DNA of 32,879 nucleotides, taken from contig JAULBX010027916.1 of the NCBI GenBank assembly GCA_032358255.1, positions 1 through 32,879 on the forward strand. The letters are read 5' to 3'. Each line of letters starts with the position of its first letter. Positions within the stretch are counted from its first letter, which is position 1. The translations under genes were made by a program, and so were the position numbers. The notes beneath the pieces are model-generated. The model saw only the letters and a list, made by a program, of their open reading frames with translations, had not been told where the DNA came from and did not search any database. Positions 14,870-24,191 of the stretch are shown piece after piece. The stretch comes from Heterotrichella gracilis (taxonomy: Eukaryota > Sar > Xanthophyceae > Tribonematales > Xanthonemataceae).

Positions 14870-17599
14870 TCACCAGGGAATCTCCTGCCCGTCCCACGCG
14901 TAGAACTTTCCGCTTTTGGCTGTGGTGGCTCCGTCAATGATCCCCAGCATCTGCTGCACTGAGTACTCCCGAGTGAACAGCTTGCCAGCTGGCACGTTCT
15001 GCAACGCACAAGGGAGAAAAGGTCAGGAAAGCATTGGAGTAGGTGTGTGCAAAGAGCTCACTAAACCCTAAAGGTGAACCAGCCATTTGGAATGGCTTTG
15101 ATGGGTCAGTGTCACGTGTACTGGGGTGCGGCAGCAGGCACACCACCTTGTACTGCCTGCGCGCCAGCTCCACTCCGCCATGGTTGCAACCCTAAACCCT
15201 GTATGCAACATCCACAACCCTAGACATGCCCGCAATTCTACACACACAGGCCAGGGCCCAGCTTGACCCTACACCCAAAACCCTTCACCCAAGTGCCCAC
15301 CTTTTGGAATGGCTTAGACAGGTCAGTATCACACGTCCCAGGGTGCAGCAGCAGGCAGGCAATCTTGTACCGCCTGCGGGCCAGCTCCACCGCCATGGTA
15401 GTGGTCAGCTGGTTGAGTGCGGTCTTGGAGGCGCGGTAGGAGTACCAGCCGCCCGTGCCATTGTCAGAGATGCTGCCCACGCGCGCGCTCACGCTGGCCA
15501 CCACCGCAGGCCGCTCGCTGCGGGGAAGATGGAGGATCACAAATAAAAACGCGTAAAAGATCTATTGGAGTTTTTGATGTCTTTTGTGGGGGGATTTTTA
15601 GACACTGTATTTGGTCTTTTTTATGCTTGAATTCTGCTACCCGTGCGGTTGTCAGAGATACAATAATCGCTGATCACGGTAAGATGCTGCTCACGCTGGC
15701 CACCACCGCAGGCCGCTCGCTGCAGGGAAAATGCGAGGTCATTAATACAGCGTAAACATCATTTGAGTTTGTTAGGTAATGTTTGGGGCAATTTGGGACA
15801 CTATATCCAGTCTTTTCTATGTTTTGAATTTTGGCTACCCGTGTCGTTGTCAGAGATGCTGCCAACGCGTGCCACCACGCTGGGAACCACCGCAGGCCGC
15901 TTGCTGAGGGTGGAGGAGGGGGGTTCAAGACAGCACGTGTGGTGTGGGTGGATGTGCCGGGGCATGGTGTGGGGGCAGTTGAGTGCGGGTGCATGGCATG
16001 GCATGGCGTGCGCGGTGATAGGGGCTGCGGTTGGCAGCGTTGCGGGTGCAATGGATTGCTTACTCTGTAGCGCCGTTGACCGCCGCAGCTTTGACCAACA
16101 AGGGGGAAAACTCCTGCAGCAAACAGCATGGGTGTGTGACATAAGAAGGCCAGGGTAAGGAGTTCTGCAGCAAAAGCATGTTCAACCACCAACTTGTGTG
16201 CGCCGTCTGATGTGACCAAGCAGGATCTCGCAAGGGCCAAAGTGTTTGCAGCCCCAAGTGCAAGACAGACTCCCAACCTGGCTGCACTGCTGAAGTGCAT
16301 GTAGCAAGCAACATATATCATCTCACCTTGGCCACCGGCATGGGCCACCAATATGGCCCATGACATTCGTGATAAATTCAACAATAATATAAGAATAAAT
16401 TCAATTAAAATATACCATAGTTCCTATGTTTCCCCCCAAGACAAAACATTTCTTTACCTTGGCCACCAATATGGGCCCCATGGCGTTGGTTGTGAAGCAG
16501 CGCATGAGGTTAGCGGCCTCAACTCGTGCCAGGGCGGTTTCTGGTGACATGACCCCCGGGATGTGCAGAATCCCCGCCACGTTCAGCACCAAATCCAGGT
16601 GGGCGTGGGAGTCGGACACAGCCGCCGCAGCAGACTACAGAGGTGGGGGAGGGGTAGCGTGAGTGTATGAGTTGCACGACTATCTAGTATGGTCAGGATC
16701 GTGGAGAGACCCTTGCCGACATCTAGGGTGTCCTCAGGGTTCCTTCCCTCAGGGTGCACCTCACAACACACTCCAGCCTAGGGACTGTCAGTGTGATTAT
16801 CTTCATCGACCCTTCGTCAGTGATGCCACCAGCTGCAGCGCCTGCCAGTGATGTGCACACCCTAGCCTAGCCAGGATTTGTTCCCTGGGAATGCATTACC
16901 CTACCCAGGGTGTCGTCAGGGTGTCTGCCCTACACTCTACAAACCCTAGCCTAGGGTATTGCCGGTGTCTGTACCTTGATCGACCCCTCGTCAGTGACGT
17001 CCATGGCCACCACCTGCAGCGCTTGGGGGTGGTGCTGCAGTAGCTCGTGGAGGTGGGTGGCCTCTGCGGGGGTGCGACAGGCGGCAACCACACTGCAGGG
17101 AGGGAGGGGGGAGAAGGGATGAGTGAGCTAGTGGGATGTACCGACATTCGGTCATGAATGATGGTAGTACAATTCTTTTCTCCATTTGTTATCCTAATTT
17201 GACCTAGGGGAGGGAGGTGTGGGAGTGGTGGCTATTGCGGTTGCAGGGGCCAGGGCAATGCACAGTGTGGCGTGGTGGGTGGGTGGGGTCACCCGTTGCC
17301 AAAGGCTTTGGCTAGAGTGTGGCGTTATGTAGTGAGTGTACCTATATGGCGTTGGATATTGGGTGCTAGTTGTCGGATGGTGGGCGGGGGCAGGTGGTGG
17401 GTGGTGTGGGTGGTGGGAAGCGTTAATTAAAGGGTACTAGCTGCTAGTAGTGTGGGTGGCGGGTGGCAGGTGGGGGGTGGAGGGGGGTGCGTGGGAGGGA
17501 GTTTCACCTCTGCCCTGGCCGCTGCAGCAGCTGCCGCACAAACTCCAGCCCCAACCCACGTGACGCCCCCGTCACCAGGGCAACTCGAGACTGAGCCAT
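14870..17599 (-). CDS. Short-chain dehydrogenase/reductase, C-factor (CsgA)-like
   Basis: Six exons, 17599-17508, 17092-16975, 16634-16458, 16113-16064, 15517-15301 and 14998-14870, give 260 aa with every phase matching. This is the usual size for a classical SDR. The cofactor motif TGASRGLG is at residues 10-17, NVAG at 88-91, the catalytic Ser lies in SVSARVGS (about 154-161), and Tyr173/Lys177 form YRASK. The end, GKFYAWDGQEIPW, is characteristic of the plant and algal C-factor-like group. These enzymes are NAD(P)-dependent oxidoreductases; the substrate is unknown. No transit peptide is evident because the Rossmann motif begins at residue 8. The start has no in-frame competitor that keeps the fold. 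At least four of its exon edges have degenerate copies in the adjacent introns, but the intact chain needs none of them. Confidence 0.92.
15077..15185 (-). repeat. Copy of the 3' edge of SDR exon 5
   Basis: This stretch repeats 15303-15402. On the minus strand it encodes ELARRQYKVVCLLPHP, against ELARRRYKIACLLLHP in the exon, then continues past the position of the real donor. Substitutions such as T-C-D-T to T-R-D-T and a changed donor show decay. It lies in the intron between exons 5 and 6, downstream of exon 5. Confidence 0.85.
15535..15910 (-). repeat. Two copies of the 5' edge of SDR exon 5, about 190-bp period
   Basis: Read on the plus strand, GCTACCCGTG...GTTGTCAGAGAT followed by CACGCTGG...CCACCGCAGGCCGC occurs at about 15637-15726 and 15833-15908. 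It matches the exon 5 start region (about 15448-15523). The intron parts also match between the two copies (GACACTGTATTTGGTCTTTT against GACACTATATCCAGTCTTTT). Both lie upstream of the intact exon on the minus strand. The coding parts are frame-broken. Confidence 0.85.
16130..16190 (-). repeat. Copy of the acceptor edge of SDR exon 4
   Basis: Around 16160-16180 the plus strand reads GTTCTGCAGCAAAAGCATG, resembling ACTCCTGCAGCAAACAGCAT at the exon 4 acceptor (16111-16130). The similarity is short. It is upstream of the exon on the minus strand, in keeping with the other 5'-edge copies. Confidence 0.5.
16324..16362 (-). repeat. Copy of the 3' edge of SDR exon 3
   Basis: The plus strand ACCTTGGCCACC...ATGGGCCACCAATATGGCCC resembles the exon 3 end at 16456-16490 (ACCTTGGCCACCAATATGGG). 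It lies downstream of exon 3 on the minus strand, separated by an AT-rich stretch (16363-16430). Confidence 0.6.
16716..16855 (-). repeat. Copy of the 3' edge of SDR exon 2 and flanking intron
   Basis: Plus-strand TCGACCCTTCGTCAGTGATG then CCACCAGCTGCAGCGC at about 16806-16841 repeats TCGACCCCTCGTCAGTGACG...CCACCACCTGCAGCGC at about 16980-17020. The flanking intron repeats too (AGGGTGTC, CAGGGT, AGCCTAGGG, GTCAGTGTGATTATCTT against GCCGGTGTCTGTACCTT). It lies downstream of exon 2 on the minus strand. Confidence 0.78.
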
Positions 17600-18542
17600 T
17601 GCACGGATTGGGCTACGCCTGGTGGATCGAGCTGAGTCCCTGCGTGGGTTCCTGGGGAGGGCTGTTGTTTGTGTGGTGGGTGGGTGGGTTCTAGGTTGTG
17701 GGGCGGTGTGGGAGGAACGGTGGGGCATCAGCCACGGGGGGGTAGGAGGCAGGTGATTGGCGTCTAGAGGTAGGATAATATGTGTGCGAGCGGATGGAGA
17801 GGAGTATGTCTGTGCTTGGGTTGTCCGGGTCAATGCTACGGAATGTGCATGCCTGGACGATGGGTTTCACATAGATACGATTCCTCTTAAACGCAGGACA
17901 GAAGGTTGCCAACAGGATATGTGGTAAGCACACACAGTAGCTCGCAGGTTTGCGAGGAAGAAGAAGTATGAAGCATGCTGTTTGACGTCAACACCACAGA
18001 GTGCCCCAGCTGACGTGGCGGTGCCTCGGCTAGTCTCTACTGACAGCTGCCAAGAGCTGGGCCCTAGGCTGCAATTTACAGCGCAAAGAGAGCAGGCGTC
18101 GACAGCCACAGCAGGCTAGTTGTACTGGTGTGCCACTGACTGTAGCAGCGTCAGTCTGCGAGGGCTGCAACCATTCTGGCATGCCGTGCTGCACATGCAT
18201 GCATATGGTCAAGTGCAGCAAAACCCCGCTCAATGCTGAACAACGCCACGTTCCTTGCCCCTAATCTGTACATTGCATCTGATAGTACGCACGTCTCTAG
18301 TGCCTGAGTCGCCCCAGTTGGTGAGGGCGAGCTTTGCTGCAATTTCCTTGCGCCACATGCATGCATATGTTAACAGTATCACCTTGAGCAAGCAGTGACG
18401 CCTACTGACTGACCAGCGCAGATAGCCTTAGCTCTACAACTCAAGCCTATTGCATCTGAGGGCAACACACAGCCCAAGTGCGGTTTAACCTCCCCCATCT
18501 CCCCTCATCAGCACCCGTGGAAGGCACACAACAGTCCCCACC
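17600..18542. promoter_or_regulatory. Divergent intergenic region between the SDR and LON-domain genes
   Basis: The SDR start (17599, minus) and the LON-domain gene start (18543, plus) face away from each other across 943 bp, so both promoters should lie here. Two copies of CATGCATGCATATG (about 18194-18207 and 18357-18370) are the only notable motif. Related ATATGCATGCA strings recur near 1205, 1395, 1787 and 13675. No TATA box can be assigned with confidence. Confidence 0.4.
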
Positions 18543-21500
18543 ATGACCTCTCTGCGCCCCCAACCCCGCACCATGCGCCCTACCCCAACATCCACCACTT
18601 CCTTATCTACTGGAGGCCTCAAACTTGGCCAAGCCATGAGCAAACAAGCAGCTTTCCAGCCACCTAGGCGCAGTACCAGGCGCGGGGTCCAGCCAGTGTG
18701 TGCCTCGCCTAGCCCAGACGATGGGGGCCTGGCTGATGCCAAGAAGCAGCTAGAAAAGCTTTTCTTCTCCACCGCAACCACGGGTGGGTACAAACAGCAC
18801 GTGCACCGCTGTCATATACACCCTTGCGCACTGTGCATAATCCTACCAAGCCCCACCACCATGGGAGTGGTGGGGCACCATGACCACAACGGGTGGGTGC
18901 CACAGCAATGGCACATCTGTAATCATCCCTCTTGCTTTACTCCCTGCAGAGGCGCCACCCGAGGAGGTAGGGGGTGAAGTGGCACAGCCCTCGAGCACCC
19001 CTTCCTCCCCTCTCTACATCCGTGACCTCCCCTTGTGGAGGGTGCAGTGGGCAGTGCTACCCGGATGGCAGGTGAGGAAACCTCAACTCCAAACCCTACC
19101 AAACCTGTGTTCTGCTTATGCACTGCTTGACTATTGGCCACGCCGGATTTGGACTAATCGGTTTGGACTAATCGGATTTGGACTAATTGGTTTGCAGCCA
19201 GCGGTGCTGCCCAGTGTGGTTGGTGAAAACCCTAATGCATGGCTGGTGAAGAACCCTAGTGCATGGGTCCCGCTCCTCTCATTCCCACACCTCACACCCC
19301 ACCCCCACTACTGCCACATGTTCCACTTCATTCGCTACCCCTCCACCCACCACCACCACCACCACCACCCGCCTCACCACCCCTTTCCACCCACCCCACC
19401 CACCCCACCCCCGCAGGAGCTGCTGCTGGTGCACGTGCCCCACTACTGCCACATGTTCCAATCAATCATGGCGAGTCCCCCCCCCTGGAGATTTGGACAC
19501 ATGTACCTGCCAGGGGGGTCAGCCAACCTGCAGGATCCCCCATATGCACTCGCCCCGGGGTCGCGTGCCCCCCTGGTGGGGGTGCTCATGCAGGTGAGAT
19601 AAAGGGGTGTGTGGGCGGGGGCAAGGATTGGAGGAAATGGGACGAAGTGGGGTGCTACGCAACATCTGTTCTTTTCTATGGAGTTTGAATTCGAGCTTTT
19701 GGGTACATTTTCACAATTTGGAAGATCCGCTCAGGTCAAAGGGTTCACATTTTGCCTCACATGTACCTCCTATGCCTCCATCCCCTGGTGGCCCCCTCCC
19801 CACCCCCAATTCACATGCAGTGGTCAATTCCTCCCGTCCCCTTGTCCCACTCCCCCGAATATCCCGCACCCCCTACCCACAGGTGACCCACTCTGTTCAG
19901 CTGCCTGACGGGCGGTTGCTGGTGCTGGCGGCGGGGGTGGGCAGGATAAAGGTGGGTGGCTGGGTGGGGTGGGTGGGAGGGGGCAGTGAGTTGGGGCCTG
20001 GGGATGGGCGTGACTCACTATCGATGGCGGCGTTTTTAGGAAAATATGATCAGGGACATCTCCTCTACATGTGATACCTTCCCCTGGGTTGCCCCTGAAC
20101 CCCGTCACCCCTGACATGGGCCCCACACATTGCTGTGCATTGGACGCGCATTTGGCCCCCTCAAATCCCCTTGGTATTTGGCAAAGTCCGCCCCTCACCC
20201 CCATCATGCTCCCCACCACCTCCCCATGCTTGTTATAATATGAATGAAAAAAGCAAATAATAGTAATGATAATAATATTAATAATACTAGGACCCCCCGT
20301 GTGAACCATCCCCCCTTGCAGGCTGATAATAATACCACTAGGATCCTCCATGTGAAGCATACTATTAATATTAATAATAAATGCTAATAATAATACCAGT
20401 AGGATCCTCCATGTGAAGCATCCCCCCCTGCAGGCTGTGCACGTGACCTCCCAGGTGCCCTACACGCGTGCTGACGTGGCGCTGTGGCCAGACTGCGAGC
20501 AGGTGCAGGAGCAAGAACAGCTGGCAATGGAGGTATGATGTTGTGGGGTTGCTGGGGTATGATATTGTGGGGTTGTGACCCAGGAGGGGATGGCAGTTGC
20601 TGTAAAGATGATATTGTGTGAGTGGCTTGAGGGCATGGAGGTGGTGGCACGAGGTTTGTCCCTGCACACCATATAACCACCCATGTGGTTGGTCCCTCCC
20701 TTATGAGTATTTCCCCGTGTCTGATGTTTGCTCCCTATGTCTTGATACCTTCCCATGTAATGTCCTCCCACCCGTGCATCCCCACCATCTTCCCCAACAG
20801 TCCCCACCCCACCTATCACACTTCCCCCATCAACTCCCCCACCCACGCCACCCCACCCCACCCTCCTGCGCAGGTGGTCGCTGCTGCCCACCCCCACTCC
20901 CCCACCCAGCATGTGGTCCAGGTGGCAAGGCACACAGCAGCCACATGCGCAGCCGCAGCAGCACAGGTGGGGGGTGGTGATGCTTGTGCGTGTGGGGGGA
21001 TGGGGGGTGGGAAGATGCCAATCCTGACAAAATGATAGCGCTGATCTGAAACCCCAGCCCCATTTAGTGCTATTATTTTGTTGTGAGTGATGCCTGTGTA
21101 GTTGGCCCATCCTTTACGCGGCGGCCTGTACCAGTAGGGAAAGTAATTTTGCCCTTAACTAACTCCAATTACTACTGAATCAAATCCCATATCGCCCTCC
21201 CAAATTAAGCTCTACCCTGCCTACGACTGCAGTCGTGGTCTTCGTTTGAACTGGATTGGCTGCGATCCCCCTCCAACCTGGAAGCCCTCACCCGCGCCAT
21301 GATGCTGGGTGACATTGACCACGTGCTGCCGCTACCACCCGCAGCGGTGGGGGATGGGGGGGGAGAGGAGGTGGAGGAGGCTGTGCGGGGTGCTGCGGCT
21401 GCTGCGGCTGCGGCTGCGGTGTCGGTGGGGGGCGTGTGCGGGGGGGACGATGGGGTGGCGCAAGGGGTGGGTGCTGCTGGGGTGTGCGGATGGTGTGTAT

Positions 21501-23394
21501 GGTGGGGCAGACTGTGCATAGACGGTGTTCTGTGCGAAGACAAGTGTCTCAGCATGTTGCAGAGGGTTTTGCAGTCATTAGGACTTGCACTGTCACGTGG
21601 AAATACTATGTGCAAGCCTGAAATAAGGATTGAACCCAGGGCCTCTTCTGCACATCAAGTCCCTGCCTTAAATGCCACCTCAGACCCTTCCTATTGCACC
21701 CACAGGCGCCAGTCCCAGAACACCCTAGGGTATGACCCCCTTATCTGATAAGTTATATCAAAACCAGACCTCAGTCCCTGCCAGTAACCCAACACCTACC
21801 CCTTTCCCCCCGCCTTAACAGGATGGGCAGGCTTTGGGGGCGCCACTGCCCAAAACCCTAGGGTTTGACACCGTGCCCATCAACAGCACCACGGACCGAG
21901 GCATACCATACACAGGACCAGATGAGGACTTGCTATCAGGTGGGGATCATATCCTTAGCACTGCTGTATATCCTTGCCACTTTATATCCTTTGCGCACTA
22001 CTGTATATCCTTGCCACTTTATATCCTTTGCGCACTATGTCTTTGCCACACGTGTCTTGACACGATGACATGAGTATGACATGATCATGACTTACAAGTG
22101 TGGTGGGGGAGCAAGGGAGGAGGAGTGTATCTGTCCTGAAATGCACTGCAATAAAAAATATTGACAGTGTATCGCCACATTGGCATTTGTTCAACAATGA
22201 TAGCATTAGGTTTGCTGAGCTTCTGGGGATTTGCTTCCAGGTGGGGACGGAGCTGGCAGCAGCGGGGATGAGGTTTCTCAGCTGGAGTCCCTGGCGTGGG
22301 TGGAGCTGGACACCATTTGTGCCCTGGCGGCGAAATTGCGGCAAATACCCAGGCCCCTGCCCCAGGGGTTGTTATGTTTACGGCCCCCTGCCAGAGGACC
22401 AGGTACGGAGGTTGGTGGTGAAATCCTGCATGCCAAGATCCTAAATAGTTGGGTGAAGATGAACTCAGCATGAGGATGTATGCACTCCATTTTGGTTGGC
22501 ACTGCACAGGTCATTTGCACGGTAATTTTTGTGTTAAAAATAAGTAAATAAATAAATAAATAAAATACTTGGGTAGATACTTGCATACGTACGCACACGC
22601 TTTTCAGCAGGTTGATATTGCTAGGTATGCCTGCTAAGGTGGTCGCATGCACTGCCAGGTATGTATGCCTGATGTAAGACTGTATGGCCTCTTTGCAGGG
22701 AGCGTGGGTGGCCCCTTTGGGGATTCAGAATCAGCAGCGGAAGGGGAGCCGCAGCCAGGTATGTTGTCACCAAATCGGCACTTTTGACATTAGACAAAAC
22801 CCTTGTGTATCCCTACCAAAACCCTCTGCACTGGTGGTATTAACCCCAGCACAGCCCGGCCTTGTGCCCAATGCTCTGGAATGTCCCGAGCCAGTTGACA
22901 GCCAATGCCCCATCACTGCCACTAGAAGAGACACACACACTGCCCTGTGGGCTGGCACAAAACCCCTTGTTAGGGTTTCCACCTCACATCACCCCTTGTG
23001 TGCAATCTCTCTCCCTGGAACCCCTGAATAGCCTTTTCACATGCAGTGCAACCCCATCTCCCCGCCACCCCACTGGGCACCCCATGTGACATAACCCCCT
23101 GCCTCCTCTCCCACAGGCGACGATCCCCTCCCCACCATCACCCCCTACCCCCCCCTCCGCCGCGCCCAGCGCCTGTCATTCATCCTCCCAGCCGTAGTAC
23201 CCGATGTGTCGGTGGGGGAGGGGCGCCAGGCCCTGCTGGAGGCGGGTGGGGTGGGGGCTCGGCTGCGGTTGGTGGTGAGTGCCCTGCGGCGTCACCGGAG
23301 GGTGCTGGCGGCTGTGGCGGCTGTGCGCAGCCTGGAGGAGGGGGGGGAGGAGGGGGAAGGGGGGCTGGACGGGCCCCCGGCGGGGTCCTTGTGA
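18543..23394 (+). CDS. LON substrate-binding (LON-N/PUA-like) domain protein, probably plastid-targeted
   Basis: Eleven exons: 18543-18783, 18950-19071, 19417-19593, 19883-19951, 20434-20532, 20874-20966, 21233-21424 (or 21418), 21822-21939, 22241-22402, 22699-22758 and 23117-23394. They total about 536 aa with all phases matching. The N-terminus is rich in Ser, Thr, Arg and Pro with few acids, and VCAS near residue 52 fits a transit-peptide cleavage site. From about residue 98 the LON N-domain fold is visible: YIRDLPLWRVQWAVLPGWQ, LLLVHVPHYCHMFQSIM, FGHMYLPGG, PLVGVLMQVTHSVQLPDGRL, LVLAAGVGRIKAV. The middle is low-complexity (Ala- and Glu-rich). The C-terminal RRAQRLSFILPAVV followed by ARLRLVVSALRRH matches the helical end of the domain. 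No AAA ATPase or Ser-Lys protease domain is present, so it is not Lon protease. Related plant proteins are stand-alone LON-N proteins whose role is poorly defined. Confidence 0.83.
19142..19195 (+). repeat. Short tandem repeat in LON-gene intron 2
   Basis: The unit (G)GATTTGGACTAATCGG, 16-17 bp, occurs three times in a row with one or two changes. The CTAAT core resembles a branch-point sequence, but the acceptor used is 220 bp further on. A minor simple repeat. Confidence 0.8.
19302..19324 (+). repeat. Partial copy of LON-gene exon 3
   Basis: CCCACTACTGCCACATGTTCCA at 19302-19324 is identical over about 22 bases to the stretch at 19438-19460 that codes for PHYCHMF. It lies upstream of the intact exon in intron 2. 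Confidence 0.75.
20281..20436 (+). repeat. Acceptor-region copies before LON-gene exon 5
   Basis: The real acceptor region (20401-20436: AGGATCCTCCATGTGAAGCA, then TCCCCCCCTGCAGGCT) is preceded by a copy at 20288-20324 (AGGACCCCCCGTGTGAACCA, then TCCCCCCTTGCAGGCT). A half copy lies at 20340-20360. Stretches of AATAATA separate them. The first copy keeps a usable-looking TTGCAG acceptor but runs straight into AATAATA sequence. Confidence 0.8.
21964..22037 (+). repeat. Perfect 37-bp tandem duplication
   Basis: The unit CTGTATATCCTTGCCACTTT... at 21964-22000 is repeated exactly at 22001-22037, inside LON-gene intron 8. Exact identity implies a very recent duplication or conversion. Confidence 0.92.
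22539..22567. repeat. AAAT simple repeat
   Basis: Tandem AAATAAATAAAT units lie in LON-gene intron 9. An ordinary microsatellite. Confidence 0.9.
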
Positions 23395-24191
23395 TGGCGG
23401 AGGGGGACAGATCGCCCTGGATTAGGGATTTGGATTCAGGAAGGGAAGGGGAGGGTGGAATGGCTTTTGGCGGGGTAGCCGTGAATGGTGGAGGGAGAAA
23501 ACGAAATGAGGGAGCCAGCCATGGTGGTCATTTGGGGTTTGATATAGGGTAATCGTATATTATTAATGTCATGTGCAAAGAAATTACAGTTGCAGCAGTA
23601 CCCTGAGATTGGCTCCTCAAGAGACTCTGGCCCAGGGGTGTCATTTTACACCCAAAGTTTTGCCAGTCTGACTGCATAGATCTTGCGCTCTTTCATCCAG
23701 AGCTCAGATTATATTGATCACGTGGTGCAAAGTGATCTGTTGACGTACCGGATTTCTGTTTTGCAATTTCATGGGGACATCTCGGAGAGAGATCACATGC
23801 ATGCATGGACAAAGGCCGCTTGATGTTACAAAGGCCTGCTGCGTTGAACTTCATAAAATATATAATCTGGACAGCTCAGGTCAACAGTGTGCACTGTAAC
23901 ATGCCCGGCATTGCGCATTTGTATGATAACAATTATTTGACACTGCATGACAAAGGCACATTGTCAAGCCGGTGCTCGGGTTGGAAGCCTTGCCTCTCAA
24001 CTGGAAATGTACTTGACCAGGATAACCATTGTACACACGCCTATGCGCCCAACCCGCGCGTTCATGCCATAGCTGGCAATGGATGCCACATCAAGAACAA
24101 CAACCCTTGAATCCAACAACAACCAGGACCCACTGGCTTGACCACCCCTCCTTCCGTAGAAAAATATTACAATTGTAAAATAATCCCCTGC
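23395..24191. other. Convergent 3' region between the LON-domain and C-T-F-x-P genes
   Basis: The two genes end tail to tail here, so this 797-bp stretch should hold both 3' UTRs and polyadenylation sites. A TGTAA motif, the usual poly(A) signal in many green algae, is present in both orientations (for example about 23896 plus, and TTACA at 24166-24170 for the minus strand). No open frame with a recognisable product was seen; the 101-codon frame at 23805-24110 has no motif. Confidence 0.5.

Noticed and set aside
15674..16384. Minus-strand frame of 236 codons
   Set aside because: It runs through SDR intron sequence and repeat copies. The SDR chain uses a different frame through exon 4, and this frame contains no SDR motifs apart from the copied fragment at its end.
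20830..21110. Minus-strand His/Pro-rich frames in the LON gene region (also 20460-21110, 216 codons)
   Set aside because: They are low-complexity antisense of C-rich introns and exon 6. The plus-strand chain has consistent splice phases and domain similarity.
18543..23394. Full Lon protease
   Set aside because: Only the N-terminal substrate-binding type domain is present. There is no Walker A/B of an AAA module and no Ser-Lys protease domain in the 11 exons.
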